A stretch of 37,367 nt of DNA from an uncultured Pelagibacteraceae bacterium (lineage in GTDB: Bacteria > Pseudomonadota > Alphaproteobacteria > Pelagibacterales > Pelagibacteraceae). The stretch's first letter is position 1, and the number at the start of each line of letters is the position of its first letter. The translations under genes were made by a program, and so were the position numbers. Shown here in pieces: positions 26,779 through 35,030 of the stretch. The DNA is taken from the NCBI GenBank assembly GCA_902527485.1, contig CABZPB010000007.1, positions 1 to 37,367 on the forward strand, given 5' to 3'. The notes under the pieces were generated by a model, which was not told the DNA's origin, did no database searches, and saw only the letters and a list, made by a program, of their open reading frames with translations.

Positions 26779-27662
26779 ATAAAAAAATTATTGTAGTAAC
26801 AGGTGGAGCTGGTTTTGTTGGTGCAAATTTGATAATTAAACTTTTAAAAAATACGAAATTTAAAATCATAAGTATCGATAACTACAGCTCCGGTTTTACC
26901 AAAAATCATGTAGATGACATAAGAGTAAAATATATTAAAGATTCAACATCCAACATTTCAAAGACACTTAATAAATATAAATCCAAAATACACACAATTT
27001 TTCATTTTGGAGAGTTTTCAAGAATATATCAAAGCTTTTTGAAGATGGATGAATGTATTAAATCGAACTCAATAGGCACACACGCCGTTTTTAATTTTTG
27101 CTTATCAAATAAAATTAAATTAGTTTATTCAGCTACTTCTGCAAGTATAGGAAATAAGGGAAACGATAAAAATTTGTCACCATATGCTTTTACAAAAGCT
27201 AAAAATTTAGAAATGTTAGAGAATCTGAAAAATTGGTTTAATTTTAAATATGAAATTTTATATTTTTATAATGTTTATGGACCAAAACAAATATCAGTTG
27301 GACATATGGCAACTGTTATTGGTATTTTTGAAAATCAATACAAAAATAATAAGCCATTAACGGTTGTTAAACCAGGAAATCAATCTCGAAGATTCACACA
27401 TATTGAAGATACAGTTGATGCTTGTTTTTATGCTTGGAAAAAAAATAGATGTAGGCACTATAGTATTTCGAATAAAAAAAGTTATACAATTCTAGAGGTA
27501 GCAAAAATGTTTAATACAAAAATAAAATTTTTATCTGCTAGAGAGGGCGAAAGATATGCCTCTGCATTAACAGATATGAATTTATCAAACAAAGTTTACA
27601 AAATATTTGGTAAAATTACCCTTAAAAATTACATCAAAAACCTTGTTAATTTTAAAGAATAA
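26775..27662 (+). CDS. NAD-dependent sugar epimerase/dehydratase (extended SDR)
   Basis: The 295-residue SDR begins KIIVVTGGAGFVGANLI (4-20) and has HFGEFSRIYQS near residue 77, YSATSASIGNKG (118-129), SPYAFTKAKNLE with Tyr137 and Lys141, and YNVYGPKQ. It resembles short UDP-glucose 4-epimerase-like proteins of polysaccharide loci. The HFGEFSRI segment replaces the usual HxAA, so substrate preference may differ. It is the last gene of the island before the 5S rRNA and is coupled to the split membrane gene by an ATGA overlap. The sugar substrate is not known. Confidence 0.75.
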   Translation: MNKKIIVVTGGAGFVGANLIIKLLKNTKFKIISIDNYSSGFTKNHVDDIRVKYIKDSTSNISKTLNKYKSKIHTIFHFGEFSRIYQSFLKMDECIKSNSIGTHAVFNFCLSNKIKLVYSATSASIGNKGNDKNLSPYAFTKAKNLEMLENLKNWFNFKYEILYFYNVYGPKQISVGHMATVIGIFENQYKNNKPLTVVKPGNQSRRFTHIEDTVDACFYAWKKNRCRHYSISNKKSYTILEVAKMFNTKIKFLSAREGERYASALTDMNLSNKVYKIFGKITLKNYIKNLVNFKE

Positions 27663-27675
27663 AGACTTAAATAGT

Positions 27676-27703
27676 TTACATTAAACTTATTTTATGTATA
27701 AAC
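27676..27703 (+). promoter_or_regulatory. rrf: Promoter of the detached 5S rRNA gene
   Basis: TTTACA at 27676-27681 and TATAAA at 27698-27703 are separated by 16 bases and match the sigma-70 consensus at 5 of 6 positions each. The predicted start, 6-7 bases after the -10, falls at 27709-27710, the first base of the 5S RNA as defined by its terminal helix. This gives the 5S its own transcript without 16S or 23S. Confidence 0.65.
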
Positions 27704-27708
27704 CACTT

Positions 27709-27823
27709 GCCGGTAATTATTGCGAAAGTGTTATACCCGACTCCATACCGAACTCGGAAGTCAAGCCTTTCTGCGCCGATGATACTTTGTCTTAAGACAT
27801 GGGAGAGTAGGACATTGCCGGCA
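27709..27823 (+). rRNA. rrf: 5S ribosomal RNA
   Basis: About 115 bases with the terminal helix TGCCGGTAAT at 27709-27718 against ATTGCCGGCA at 27814-27823. The conserved core is CCCGACTCCATACCGAACTC, followed by GGAAGTCAAGCC, and later GGGAGAGTAGGAC. No 16S or 23S gene is adjacent; sugar genes precede it and rpmJ follows after 15 bases. This is the arrangement described for SAR11, where a hypervariable glycan region separates 23S from 5S. Confidence 0.95.
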
Positions 27824-27838
27824 TTTTAATGATATATT

Positions 27839-27964
27839 ATGAAAATTAAAAGCTCACTAAAATCTTTAAAAAAAAGAGATTTAAATTCTAAACTCGTTAG
27901 AAGAAGGGGCAGAATTTATATAATTAACAAAACTAATCCAAAATTCAAAGCTCGACAAAAATAG
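27839..27964 (+). CDS. rpmJ: 50S ribosomal protein L36 (rpmJ, YkgO-like)
   Basis: The 41-residue product starts [20 protein letters not shown] and ends NPKFKARQK, which fits the alphaproteobacterial L36 form MKVRNSLKSLK...NPRFKARQG. The zinc-binding Cys residues of the longer-known L36 are absent, as in the YkgO type. It lies 15 bases after the 5S rRNA and 5 bases before the cytochrome oxidase peptide, so it may be transcribed from the 5S promoter or from an element within the 5S end. Confidence 0.9.
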   Translation: MKIKSSLKSLKKRDLNSKLVRRRGRIYIINKTNPKFKARQK

Positions 27965-27969
27965 TCCAT

Positions 27970-28080
27970 ATGGATAATGATAGTCATAAAAATACTTGGA
28001 ATAATTTTACTAAATTTGTTCTGTGGGGAACTGTCGCTGTTATAGTTGTATTAGTATTAATGGCAATTTTCTTATTGTAA
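27970..28080 (+). CDS. aa3-type cytochrome c oxidase subunit IV
   Basis: The 36-residue peptide MDNDSHKNTWNNFTKFVLWG is followed by one membrane helix rich in Val and Leu. This is the size and pattern of the bacterial aa3-type cytochrome c oxidase subunit IV family (PF07835): a polar, charged N-terminus, a TW..F segment and a single helix. Its role is accessory in the terminal oxidase; the main oxidase genes are elsewhere. It is followed after 9 bases by pntAA, an arrangement I also associate with other alphaproteobacteria. Confidence 0.75.
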   Translation: MDNDSHKNTWNNFTKFVLWGTVAVIVVLVLMAIFLL

Positions 28081-28089
28081 GGTCCATGT

Positions 28090-29178
28090 ATGAAAATCGG
28101 ATCTGTTTTAGAAAATCAAGAAACTGAAAAAAGAATATCTATAACTCCTGATATAGTAAAAAAATATACTTCATTAGGATTTGAAATTTTTTTAAGTGAA
28201 AATTATGGGCAACATATTGGAATAAATGACGATGAATACTCAAAATTAGGTGTAAAAATTTTAAAAGATGAAAAAGAAATCATAGGTTCATCAGATATTA
28301 TCGTTCAGCTAGGAATGCTCTCAGATGATAAAAGCTCTGTAATGAGAGAAAAACAAATATTAATTGGAGTTTTAAATCCTTACGAGAATAAAGATAAGTT
28401 AGAATTTCTAGCAAAAAAAAAAATTAACCTTTTCTCTTTGGAATTACTTCCAAGAATTACAAGAGCTCAATCTATGGATATATTATCATCCCAAGCAAAT
28501 TTAGCCGGATATAAAGCTGTAATCGAGTCTTTTGCGAACTTTGAAAAAGCTATACCAATGATGATGACTGCGGCAGGTACAATTCCAGCTGCTAAGGTTT
28601 TAGTAGTTGGGGCTGGAGTTGCTGGTCTTCAAGCAATTGCAACAGCCAAGAGAATGGGTGCAATAGTTTTTGCTACAGATGTTAGGATGGCTTCGAAAGA
28701 GCAAGTTGAAAGCTTAGGTGGAAAATTCTTGACAGTTGAGGGATCTGAAAATCTTGAAACTGAAGGTGGTTATGCTAAAGAGGCTTCAGAGGATTTTAAA
28801 CTTAAACAAGAACAACTATTATCTGAAACTTTAAAAAAGATTGACATAGTAATTTGTACGGCTTTAATTCCTGGAAAAAAAGCTCCATTGATTATTAAAG
28901 ATAATATGATTAATAATATGCAACCTGGATCAGTAATTTATGATTTAGCAGCAATTCAAGGTGGAAATAGTGCTTTCACAGAAGTGAACAAAACTATTGA
29001 AGAAAATGGGGTTAAAATAATGGGAGAAAGTAATATTCTAAATAGATTACCAATTTCAGCATCTAGTTTATATGCAAAAAATGTGTTTAATTTTGTAGAT
29101 AATTTATTAGATAAAAAGAATAAAAAAATAAACTTAAATTTAGAAGATGAAATAATAGAAAAAACATTAATTAAATAG
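28090..29178 (+). CDS. pntA: NAD(P) transhydrogenase subunit alpha part 1 (PntAA)
   Basis: The 362-residue protein is the soluble NAD(H)-binding domain I of proton-translocating transhydrogenase. It has an ENQETEKRISITPD start, SLELLPRITRAQSMDILSSQ (116-135), AGYKAV, and the Rossmann loop VVGAGVAGLQAIATAKRMGA (172-191). Domain I faces the cytoplasm and passes hydride from NADH to NADP through PntB. The alpha chain is split into two genes as in Rhodospirillum. AAGG at 28079-28082 is a suitable ribosome site for the ATG at 28090. The next gene follows after one base. Confidence 0.95.
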   Translation: MKIGSVLENQETEKRISITPDIVKKYTSLGFEIFLSENYGQHIGINDDEYSKLGVKILKDEKEIIGSSDIIVQLGMLSDDKSSVMREKQILIGVLNPYENKDKLEFLAKKKINLFSLELLPRITRAQSMDILSSQANLAGYKAVIESFANFEKAIPMMMTAAGTIPAAKVLVVGAGVAGLQAIATAKRMGAIVFATDVRMASKEQVESLGGKFLTVEGSENLETEGGYAKEASEDFKLKQEQLLSETLKKIDIVICTALIPGKKAPLIIKDNMINNMQPGSVIYDLAAIQGGNSAFTEVNKTIEENGVKIMGESNILNRLPISASSLYAKNVFNFVDNLLDKKNKKINLNLEDEIIEKTLIK

Positions 29179-29179
29179 T

Positions 29180-29488
29180 ATGGAAATAGATCCTTTAATT
29201 TTTAGATTAAGCATATTTATTCTATCAATATTTGTTGGATATTATGTTGTTTGGAGTGTAACCCCTTCTTTGCACACACCTTTGATGTCTGTCACAAACG
29301 CAATTTCCTCAGTGATTATTGTTGGAGCTATAATTGCAGGATTATCAGGGAATTCAGATAGCGTCTTTAACACTTCAAGTGTTTTTGGTTTTCTAGCTAT
29401 AGCTTTAGCTGCGATAAATATTTTTGGAGGGTTTCTCGTTACTCAAAGAATGCTAGCGATGTATAAAAAAAAAAAAAAGGATAAATAA
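29180..29488 (+). CDS. pntA: NAD(P) transhydrogenase subunit alpha part 2 (PntAB)
   Basis: The 102-residue membrane protein has about four helices, with GYYVVWSVTPSLHTPLMSVT and NAISSVIIVGAI, which are conserved in the first membrane part of transhydrogenase (domain II, alpha side). It forms the proton channel together with PntB. The C-terminus is a Lys tail encoded by fourteen consecutive A (29465-29478). Its TAA shares the last A with the ATG of pntB (TAATG), so the two are translationally coupled. Confidence 0.94.
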   Translation: MEIDPLIFRLSIFILSIFVGYYVVWSVTPSLHTPLMSVTNAISSVIIVGAIIAGLSGNSDSVFNTSSVFGFLAIALAAINIFGGFLVTQRMLAMYKKKKKDK

Positions 29489-30885
29489 TGATATCACTAA
29501 ATTTATCAGCGATTTTTTATTTAATTTCTGGTGTTCTTTTTATATTAGCATTAAGAGGATTGTCTTCACCTGAAACTTCTAGGCAAGGTAATTTATTTGG
29601 AATTTTAGGAATGATTATTGCAATAACAGTAACATTTTTATTGGTTGGAAATTTTTCAACAGGTTTTATCTTTGTTTTAATTTTTATTTTGTTAGGAGGT
29701 TCAATTGGAGCATTTATAGCTTACAGAATACCAATGACTGCAATGCCAGAACTTGTTGCTGGTTTTCACAGTCTAGTAGGTTTGGCAGCAGTTTTTGTTG
29801 CAATTTCTGCTTTTCTAAATCCAGAGGCATTTAATCTTGGAACAAAAGGAAATATTAAACTTGGTAGTTTGATTGAAATGTCAATTGGAGCAGCAGTCGG
29901 TGCAATAACTTTTTCTGGGTCTATAATTGCTTTTTTAAAACTTCAGGGGATTATGTCTGGCTCACCGATCGTATTTAAGGGTCAACATCCATTGAATGCA
30001 TTAATCTTAATTTCTATAATTATTTTAATTTATTTATTGTGTGCCTCACAATCATCAAATTTATTTTGGATACTATTAGCGGTTTCTTTCTTAATTGGAT
30101 TTCTTTTGATTATTCCAATTGGTGGGGCAGATATGCCAGTAGTAATTTCAATGTTAAATTCGTATTCAGGATGGGCAGCTGCAGGAATTGGATTTACTCT
30201 TGAGAATACCGCATTGATAATCACCGGAGCACTTGTAGGTTCATCTGGAGCAATATTATCATACATAATGTGTAAAGGTATGAATCGTTCATTTTTTAAT
30301 GTTATTTTGGGAGGATTTGGAGCAACAGATAGCACTTCGAGTTCTTCAAATAAAGAACAAAGACCAGTCAAAAGTGGTAATGCTGATGATGCTGCATTCC
30401 TAATGAAAAATGCATCATCGGTGATAATTGTTCCTGGGTATGGAATGGCAGTAGCCCAAGCTCAACATGCTTTAAGAGAAATGGTTGATACACTAAAAAA
30501 AAATGACATAAAAGTTTCATACGCGATTCATCCTGTTGCTGGAAGAATGCCTGGACATATGAATGTTTTATTAGCTGAAGCAAATGTTCCATACGACGAG
30601 GTTTTTGAATTAGAGGAAATTAATAATGACTTTGCTAATGCAGACGTGGCTTTTGTAATTGGTGCAAACGATGTGACAAATCCTGTAGCTAAAACTGACC
30701 CCCAAAGTCCTATTTATGGGATGCCTGTTTTAGATGTAGAGAAATGTAAATCTGTTTTATTTGTTAAAAGAAGTTTATCACCTGGATACGCAGGTATCGA
30801 TAATGATTTATTCTATAAAGAAAACACTCTAATGTTATTTGCAGATGCAAAAAAAATGACTGAAGATATAACAAAAAATTTATAA
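29488..30885 (+). CDS. pntB: NAD(P) transhydrogenase subunit beta (PntB)
   Basis: The 465-residue protein has an N-terminal membrane part (about nine helices to residue 275) with ELVAGFHSLVGLAAVFVA and MPVVISMLNSYSGWAAAGIG, and the cytoplasmic NADP(H)-binding domain III from about residue 290. That domain contains VIIVPGYGMAVAQAQHAL, HPVAGRMPGHMNVLLAEA and FVIGANDVTNPVAKTDP. The length is normal. With PntAA and PntAB it makes the enzyme that uses the proton gradient to reduce NADP with NADH. Confidence 0.96.
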   Translation: MISLNLSAIFYLISGVLFILALRGLSSPETSRQGNLFGILGMIIAITVTFLLVGNFSTGFIFVLIFILLGGSIGAFIAYRIPMTAMPELVAGFHSLVGLAAVFVAISAFLNPEAFNLGTKGNIKLGSLIEMSIGAAVGAITFSGSIIAFLKLQGIMSGSPIVFKGQHPLNALILISIIILIYLLCASQSSNLFWILLAVSFLIGFLLIIPIGGADMPVVISMLNSYSGWAAAGIGFTLENTALIITGALVGSSGAILSYIMCKGMNRSFFNVILGGFGATDSTSSSSNKEQRPVKSGNADDAAFLMKNASSVIIVPGYGMAVAQAQHALREMVDTLKKNDIKVSYAIHPVAGRMPGHMNVLLAEANVPYDEVFELEEINNDFANADVAFVIGANDVTNPVAKTDPQSPIYGMPVLDVEKCKSVLFVKRSLSPGYAGIDNDLFYKENTLMLFADAKKMTEDITKNL

Positions 30886-30895
30886 TTAATATTAA

Positions 30896-31591
30896 ATGAG
30901 CACAAAAATATTTTGTGATATTGCAGATATAAATCAAATAAAGAAATTTAGTAAAAAAAAAATTGTAAAAGGTTTTACAACTAACCCGAGTCTCATGAGA
31001 TTATCAGGTGCAAAAAATTATCAAAACTATTCAAAAAAAATATTAAAAGTTTGTAATAAACCTATTTCATTTGAAGTGTTTGGTGACAATTATAATTCAA
31101 TAAGAAGACAAGCTTTAATTATTAAATCTTGGGGTACAAATGTTTATGTAAAAATACCTGTAGTAAATTCAAAAGGTACTTTTATGGGAAAAATTATTAA
31201 GGACCTAAATAATAAAAATATAAAATTAAATATTACAGCTGTATACAATGCACATCAAACTAAAAAAATTTTAAAGTGTTTAAATAAAAGATCTAAAGTA
31301 ATAATTTCAATTTTTGCTGGTAGGGCAGCAGACACAGGAAAAGATCCTATACCAGAATTTAAAAAAAGTATTTCAATTTCTAAAACATATAAGAATGTGG
31401 AAATCTTATGGGCTAGTGTGAGAGAGCCATACAACTATTTACAAGCAAAACAATTAGGATGTCATATAATTACAATTCCCCCAAAAATAATTGAAAAAAT
31501 TGAAAAATTTGGAAAAACTTATGAGTCTTTAACAATTGATACTGTAAAAACTTTTTTAATCGATAGTAAAAAATCCAAATTTAAACTTTAA
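30896..31591 (+). CDS. Transaldolase / fructose-6-phosphate aldolase-like protein
   Basis: The 231-residue protein has the small-transaldolase pattern: IFCDIADINQIKKF (5-18), KGFTTNPSL (25-33), VYVKIPVV with the probable Schiff-base Lys86, NITAVYNAHQ, IFAGRAADTG, and ILWASVREPYNYLQAKQLG, followed by TIPP. It probably serves the non-oxidative pentose-phosphate pathway or carries out a related aldol cleavage. The active-site NxTxxFS motif is here NITAVYN, a variation that could alter substrate choice. It is 10 bases after pntB and may be the last gene of that operon. Its stop overlaps that of the convergent methyltransferase by 4 bases. Confidence 0.87.
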   Translation: MSTKIFCDIADINQIKKFSKKKIVKGFTTNPSLMRLSGAKNYQNYSKKILKVCNKPISFEVFGDNYNSIRRQALIIKSWGTNVYVKIPVVNSKGTFMGKIIKDLNNKNIKLNITAVYNAHQTKKILKCLNKRSKVIISIFAGRAADTGKDPIPEFKKSISISKTYKNVEILWASVREPYNYLQAKQLGCHIITIPPKIIEKIEKFGKTYESLTIDTVKTFLIDSKKSKFKL

Positions 31592-32277
31592 GTTTTGTAA
31601 ATTTGAACATTGTAAAATAAATTTAGATCAGGAGATTTAATTTTTAATGGAAGAAAATCTTCATTGATTGAGTCCTTAAAATGAAATCGTATAATTGATC
31701 TTAAGTTGAAAACAGAATTTATATGTTCAGTAGCGTTAATATATTCATACTCCTCACCTGAAATATTATAAGTTTTTCTTATTGAGAATAGTCTTATCAT
31801 CATTCTACCCAATCGCCATGCAAATCCTGGATCTGTTGGTAATGCTATTGATAAAACACCACCTTTTTTTAATTTACTCATCATCTCAAAAATAAACTCC
31901 TCAGGACTTAAGATATGCTCTAAACAGTGTGAAATTATTATCCTATCAAAATAATCATCGCCGTAGGGTAATTTACGTCCATCATATTTTTTAAATTTTA
32001 TTTTTGAGTTTTTTTCATTTTTATAAATTTCATCAGCATAATCAGAGGTATCTACAATATGATACTCATTATAATCATGTGATAGATATTTAATGTGAGG
32101 TGCACTGCCAGCCCCTATCTCTAAAATTTTGTCATAAGCCTCTCTTTTTTGAAAATTTTCAAGTTTTTTATGACAGTAATTCATTAAGACACCTAAAAAA
32201 CCTGTATAGAGATGAGAATTATATTTTTTATCTAGATCTCTAAATATTTCTTTTTTATACATGTAATATAGTTGCAA
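31588..32277 (-). CDS. Class I SAM-dependent methyltransferase
   Basis: The 229-residue protein shows ILEIGAGSAPHIKYL (about residues 51-65) as SAM loop, YHIVDTSDYADEIY, KLPYGDDYFDRIIISHCLEHI (about 104-124) and KLKKGGVLSIALPTDPG, the Methyltransf_11 pattern. The C-terminal INATEHINSVFNLRSII segment is often seen in methyltransferases next to membrane transferases in surface-glycan loci. It lies head to head with the DUF6311 gene (31-base gap) and is the first gene of the second small glycan cluster. Confidence 0.75.
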   Translation of the reverse strand: MQLYYMYKKEIFRDLDKKYNSHLYTGFLGVLMNYCHKKLENFQKREAYDKILEIGAGSAPHIKYLSHDYNEYHIVDTSDYADEIYKNEKNSKIKFKKYDGRKLPYGDDYFDRIIISHCLEHILSPEEFIFEMMSKLKKGGVLSIALPTDPGFAWRLGRMMIRLFSIRKTYNISGEEYEYINATEHINSVFNLRSIIRFHFKDSINEDFLPLKIKSPDLNLFYNVQIYKT

Positions 32278-32308
32278 ATTAAGCGTATTTTAAAAATTAT
32301 CAATAAGA

Positions 32309-34399
32309 ATGATAAATAAATCTGAGGTATTAATTTTTTCTTTAAGTTTTTTGATTGGGTTTATTTTTACCGCATTATTTCTTGGATTATCTAATATTGG
32401 CCTAGAAAATACAGATTGGTTTACGTCGTACGACTTAAAAAGTGATTTGTTAGCTTTTAAATTTTTTTTGAATGATAATTGGAGATTCCCAATTGGATTA
32501 AATCCAAATTATGGTGAACTTTTAAACTCGATTGTGTTTTCAGGTGCGGTTCCAATCTTTTCTTTTATCTCAAAGTTATTAAATTCAATATTACCTGAAA
32601 ATTTTCACTTTTTTTCTATCTGGATAATTCTTTGTTTCTCTCTTCAGTTTTGGTTTGGTTATAAAATAATTTATTATTTAACAAAAAATAATTCTTATTC
32701 TCTTTTAGCTGGAGTTTTCTTTATAATATCCCCAATTTTAATTTATAGGTTAAACTTTCATTTATCTTTAGGAGCGCATTGGTTGATTCTTGCAGCAATT
32801 TTTTTAGATATAGATAAAAATCAAAAGAATATATTAATAAAAAAAATTTTTTTAATTATATTTTCATCTCTTGTTCATTTTTATTTTACTATAATATTAA
32901 TATTTATGAACCTTTTTTTCTCTTTTTTTAATAATAAACTAAGATTTACAAACAATTTTTTTAAAGAAAATTTTTTAATATTTTTGTTTTTGATAATTGT
33001 AATGTATTTTGTGGGATATTTTCATATTCCGGTAACAGATGCACTGGGTTTTGGTTTTGGTTATTACAAAACAAATTTTTTAAGTTTTATCGATCCAATG
33101 CCGTCATCTAATTTAAATAATTGGTCAGTAATTTTACCTGATATTTATAATTTTAGTGGAGAGGTAGAGGGATTTGCATATCTTGGTTTTGGAATTCTAA
33201 TTCTCATCTTTTATTTATTAGTAAAAAGCATAAAAAATTTTATTAATATTAAAATAAATTATAAATACTTTTCATTATGTTTGTTTTTATTTTTATTGGC
33301 ATTAAGCAATAATATTAGTTTTGGCTCTTTTAATCTTGTAAGTATAGATTTACCGAATGTTCTCTACGCACCTTTGAGTATTTTACGTGCCTCTGGCAGA
33401 TTAATTTGGCCTGTTTATTACATAATTATAATTTTTAGTATTTATAAATTTTATAATCTAAAGCAAAAAGGTCACTCTTCTTTTTTAGTTATTTTTTTAC
33501 TGATTCAAATTTTTGATTTTTCAAATTCATTAAACATAAATCTTTTAAAAGAGAAAAAAGTAAGAGATGATGAATTGAATGATCCAATTTGGAAATTTGT
33601 GTCACAAAATTATACAAATATTTCAACTACAAATATTTCTAATAGAACAGAGTCATTTGATATTATATCAAATTTTTTGATTGATAATGATTTTGAAAGT
33701 ACAAATTATTTCCGCTTAGGTAGATACAATAGAGAAGTTGCATCAGAATATAGATCAAAATTTGTAAAAAAATTGACACTTAAAGAGATAGATTTAAACA
33801 AAGCTTTTGTGATTGAGAACAAGGATCATCTGAGACATATAAAATTTTTATTTAAAGACAGCAATCATGGATTTTTTAATAGAGATGGACTTTGGATACT
33901 TTTACCTGAGCAGAGAAAACTGATGTCAAAAAACGATTTAGCAAAATTTAACTCAATAGAAGCTAGGCTGGTTAACAATGAAAAAATCACAATTAAAGAA
34001 AATTCTAAAAATGGAATTTTGGGGCTAGGTTGGTCACATCCAAATTATGGAAGAAGTATAGGTGTAAGTGGTGTTTGGTCTGAAGGATATTTTTCAAGCT
34101 TTATTTTTAAATTACAAGATGTAAAAATTGAGACGATTAATATTTTTTTAAAGCAAGTTTTTACTCACCAAAATAAAGATTTAAAAATAAGGATATTGAT
34201 AAATAATAAAAACTACAAAGTAATCTCTTTAAATTTAAACAACAAAAAAATTAATCTTAAAAATATTGAAGATTATCTTATAAGTGGTGATAATATAATT
34301 ACATTGAATGTATTAAATCCATCAACACCTCTATCGAAACTTACTAGCATAGATGGTAGACTTTTAGGTGTACTTGTAGAGAAAATTGAATTTAATTGA
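32309..34399 (+). CDS. DUF6311 membrane protein, probable GT-C glycosyltransferase
   Basis: The 696-residue protein has a membrane part to about residue 405 with some ten helices and a soluble C-terminal part. The first loop has TSYDLKSDLLAFKFFLND followed by WRFPIGLNPNYGELLNS, and later LSLGAHWLILAAIFL, which match DUF6311 proteins as I know them. These resemble GT-C transferases that act with a lipid-linked sugar on the periplasmic side. The C-terminal 150 residues look like a beta-sandwich (LGLGWSHPNYGRSIGVSGVW), perhaps carbohydrate-binding. The GT2 encoded at 35031 could make the lipid-linked donor. The tail overlaps the convergent methyltransferase gene by 8 bases. Confidence 0.75.
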   Translation: MINKSEVLIFSLSFLIGFIFTALFLGLSNIGLENTDWFTSYDLKSDLLAFKFFLNDNWRFPIGLNPNYGELLNSIVFSGAVPIFSFISKLLNSILPENFHFFSIWIILCFSLQFWFGYKIIYYLTKNNSYSLLAGVFFIISPILIYRLNFHLSLGAHWLILAAIFLDIDKNQKNILIKKIFLIIFSSLVHFYFTIILIFMNLFFSFFNNKLRFTNNFFKENFLIFLFLIIVMYFVGYFHIPVTDALGFGFGYYKTNFLSFIDPMPSSNLNNWSVILPDIYNFSGEVEGFAYLGFGILILIFYLLVKSIKNFINIKINYKYFSLCLFLFLLALSNNISFGSFNLVSIDLPNVLYAPLSILRASGRLIWPVYYIIIIFSIYKFYNLKQKGHSSFLVIFLLIQIFDFSNSLNINLLKEKKVRDDELNDPIWKFVSQNYTNISTTNISNRTESFDIISNFLIDNDFESTNYFRLGRYNREVASEYRSKFVKKLTLKEIDLNKAFVIENKDHLRHIKFLFKDSNHGFFNRDGLWILLPEQRKLMSKNDLAKFNSIEARLVNNEKITIKENSKNGILGLGWSHPNYGRSIGVSGVWSEGYFSSFIFKLQDVKIETINIFLKQVFTHQNKDLKIRILINNKNYKVISLNLNNKKINLKNIEDYLISGDNIITLNVLNPSTPLSKLTSIDGRLLGVLVEKIEFN

Positions 34400-35030
34400 T
34401 ATAAGAGTTTTTCCAGTTTTTATAAATTTTTTCTAAATCTATATTTTTGTAATGAAATATTAACTTAAAACTCATTATAAAAAAATCATCGGTTATTAAA
34501 CTATCAAATTTTTTCATCAATTTTTGGTATTTACTTATGTCGCGAATGAAATCGCCTCTGTCAAAATCGATCATAATTTTGTTTAAAAATTTATTATTAT
34601 AAATAACTGGATCTATAGTTAGATACTTAGCATTAGGATATTTCTTATTTAAAAAATTCAATAAATTTTCAACGACATTGTCGTTCAAATGATGGATAGC
34701 GCCATTCAAAAAAATAAAATCAATGTTGGTTAGGCCTAATTCTTCAATTTTGTTTATATTTTCAATGTTTGAATTTATAAATTTGAATTTTGAGTATTTT
34801 AACTTAGATTCTTTAAGATAATTTTCATTATTGTCAACACCGATATAATTTTCAATATTATTATTAATAAAATTTAACACATAACTATCCCCACAGCAAA
34901 GATCTAGCACATTTACTTTTCCAGTCTGATTAAAGATATATCTTATGAAATCGTATTCACTCCTTTTCCTCCTTATTACTTTTTGATAAAGTCTATAAAA
35001 AAACTTGAATTTCAATATCAGGTTTTTCAT
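34392..35030 (-). CDS. Class I SAM-dependent methyltransferase
   Basis: The 212-residue protein contains VNVLDLCCGDSYVLNFI (about residues 38-54) as SAM loop, YIGVDNNENYL, and IDFIFLNGAIHHLND (about 104-118), in which Asp/His residues match the post-motif of small Methyltransf_12/25 enzymes. The rest is not recognised. It lies directly after the GT2 gene on the same strand with no spacer (stop 35031, start 35030), so the two form an operon. The acceptor is probably a sugar or a polyprenyl-linked intermediate. Confidence 0.72.
   Translation of the reverse strand: MKNLILKFKFFYRLYQKVIRRKRSEYDFIRYIFNQTGKVNVLDLCCGDSYVLNFINNNIENYIGVDNNENYLKESKLKYSKFKFINSNIENINKIEELGLTNIDFIFLNGAIHHLNDNVVENLLNFLNKKYPNAKYLTIDPVIYNNKFLNKIMIDFDRGDFIRDISKYQKLMKKFDSLITDDFFIMSFKLIFHYKNIDLEKIYKNWKNSYIN

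Noticed and set aside
30030..30592. Two minus-strand open frames of 113 and 74 residues inside pntB
   Set aside because: Shadows of the strongly conserved pntB frame; no family or ribosome site.
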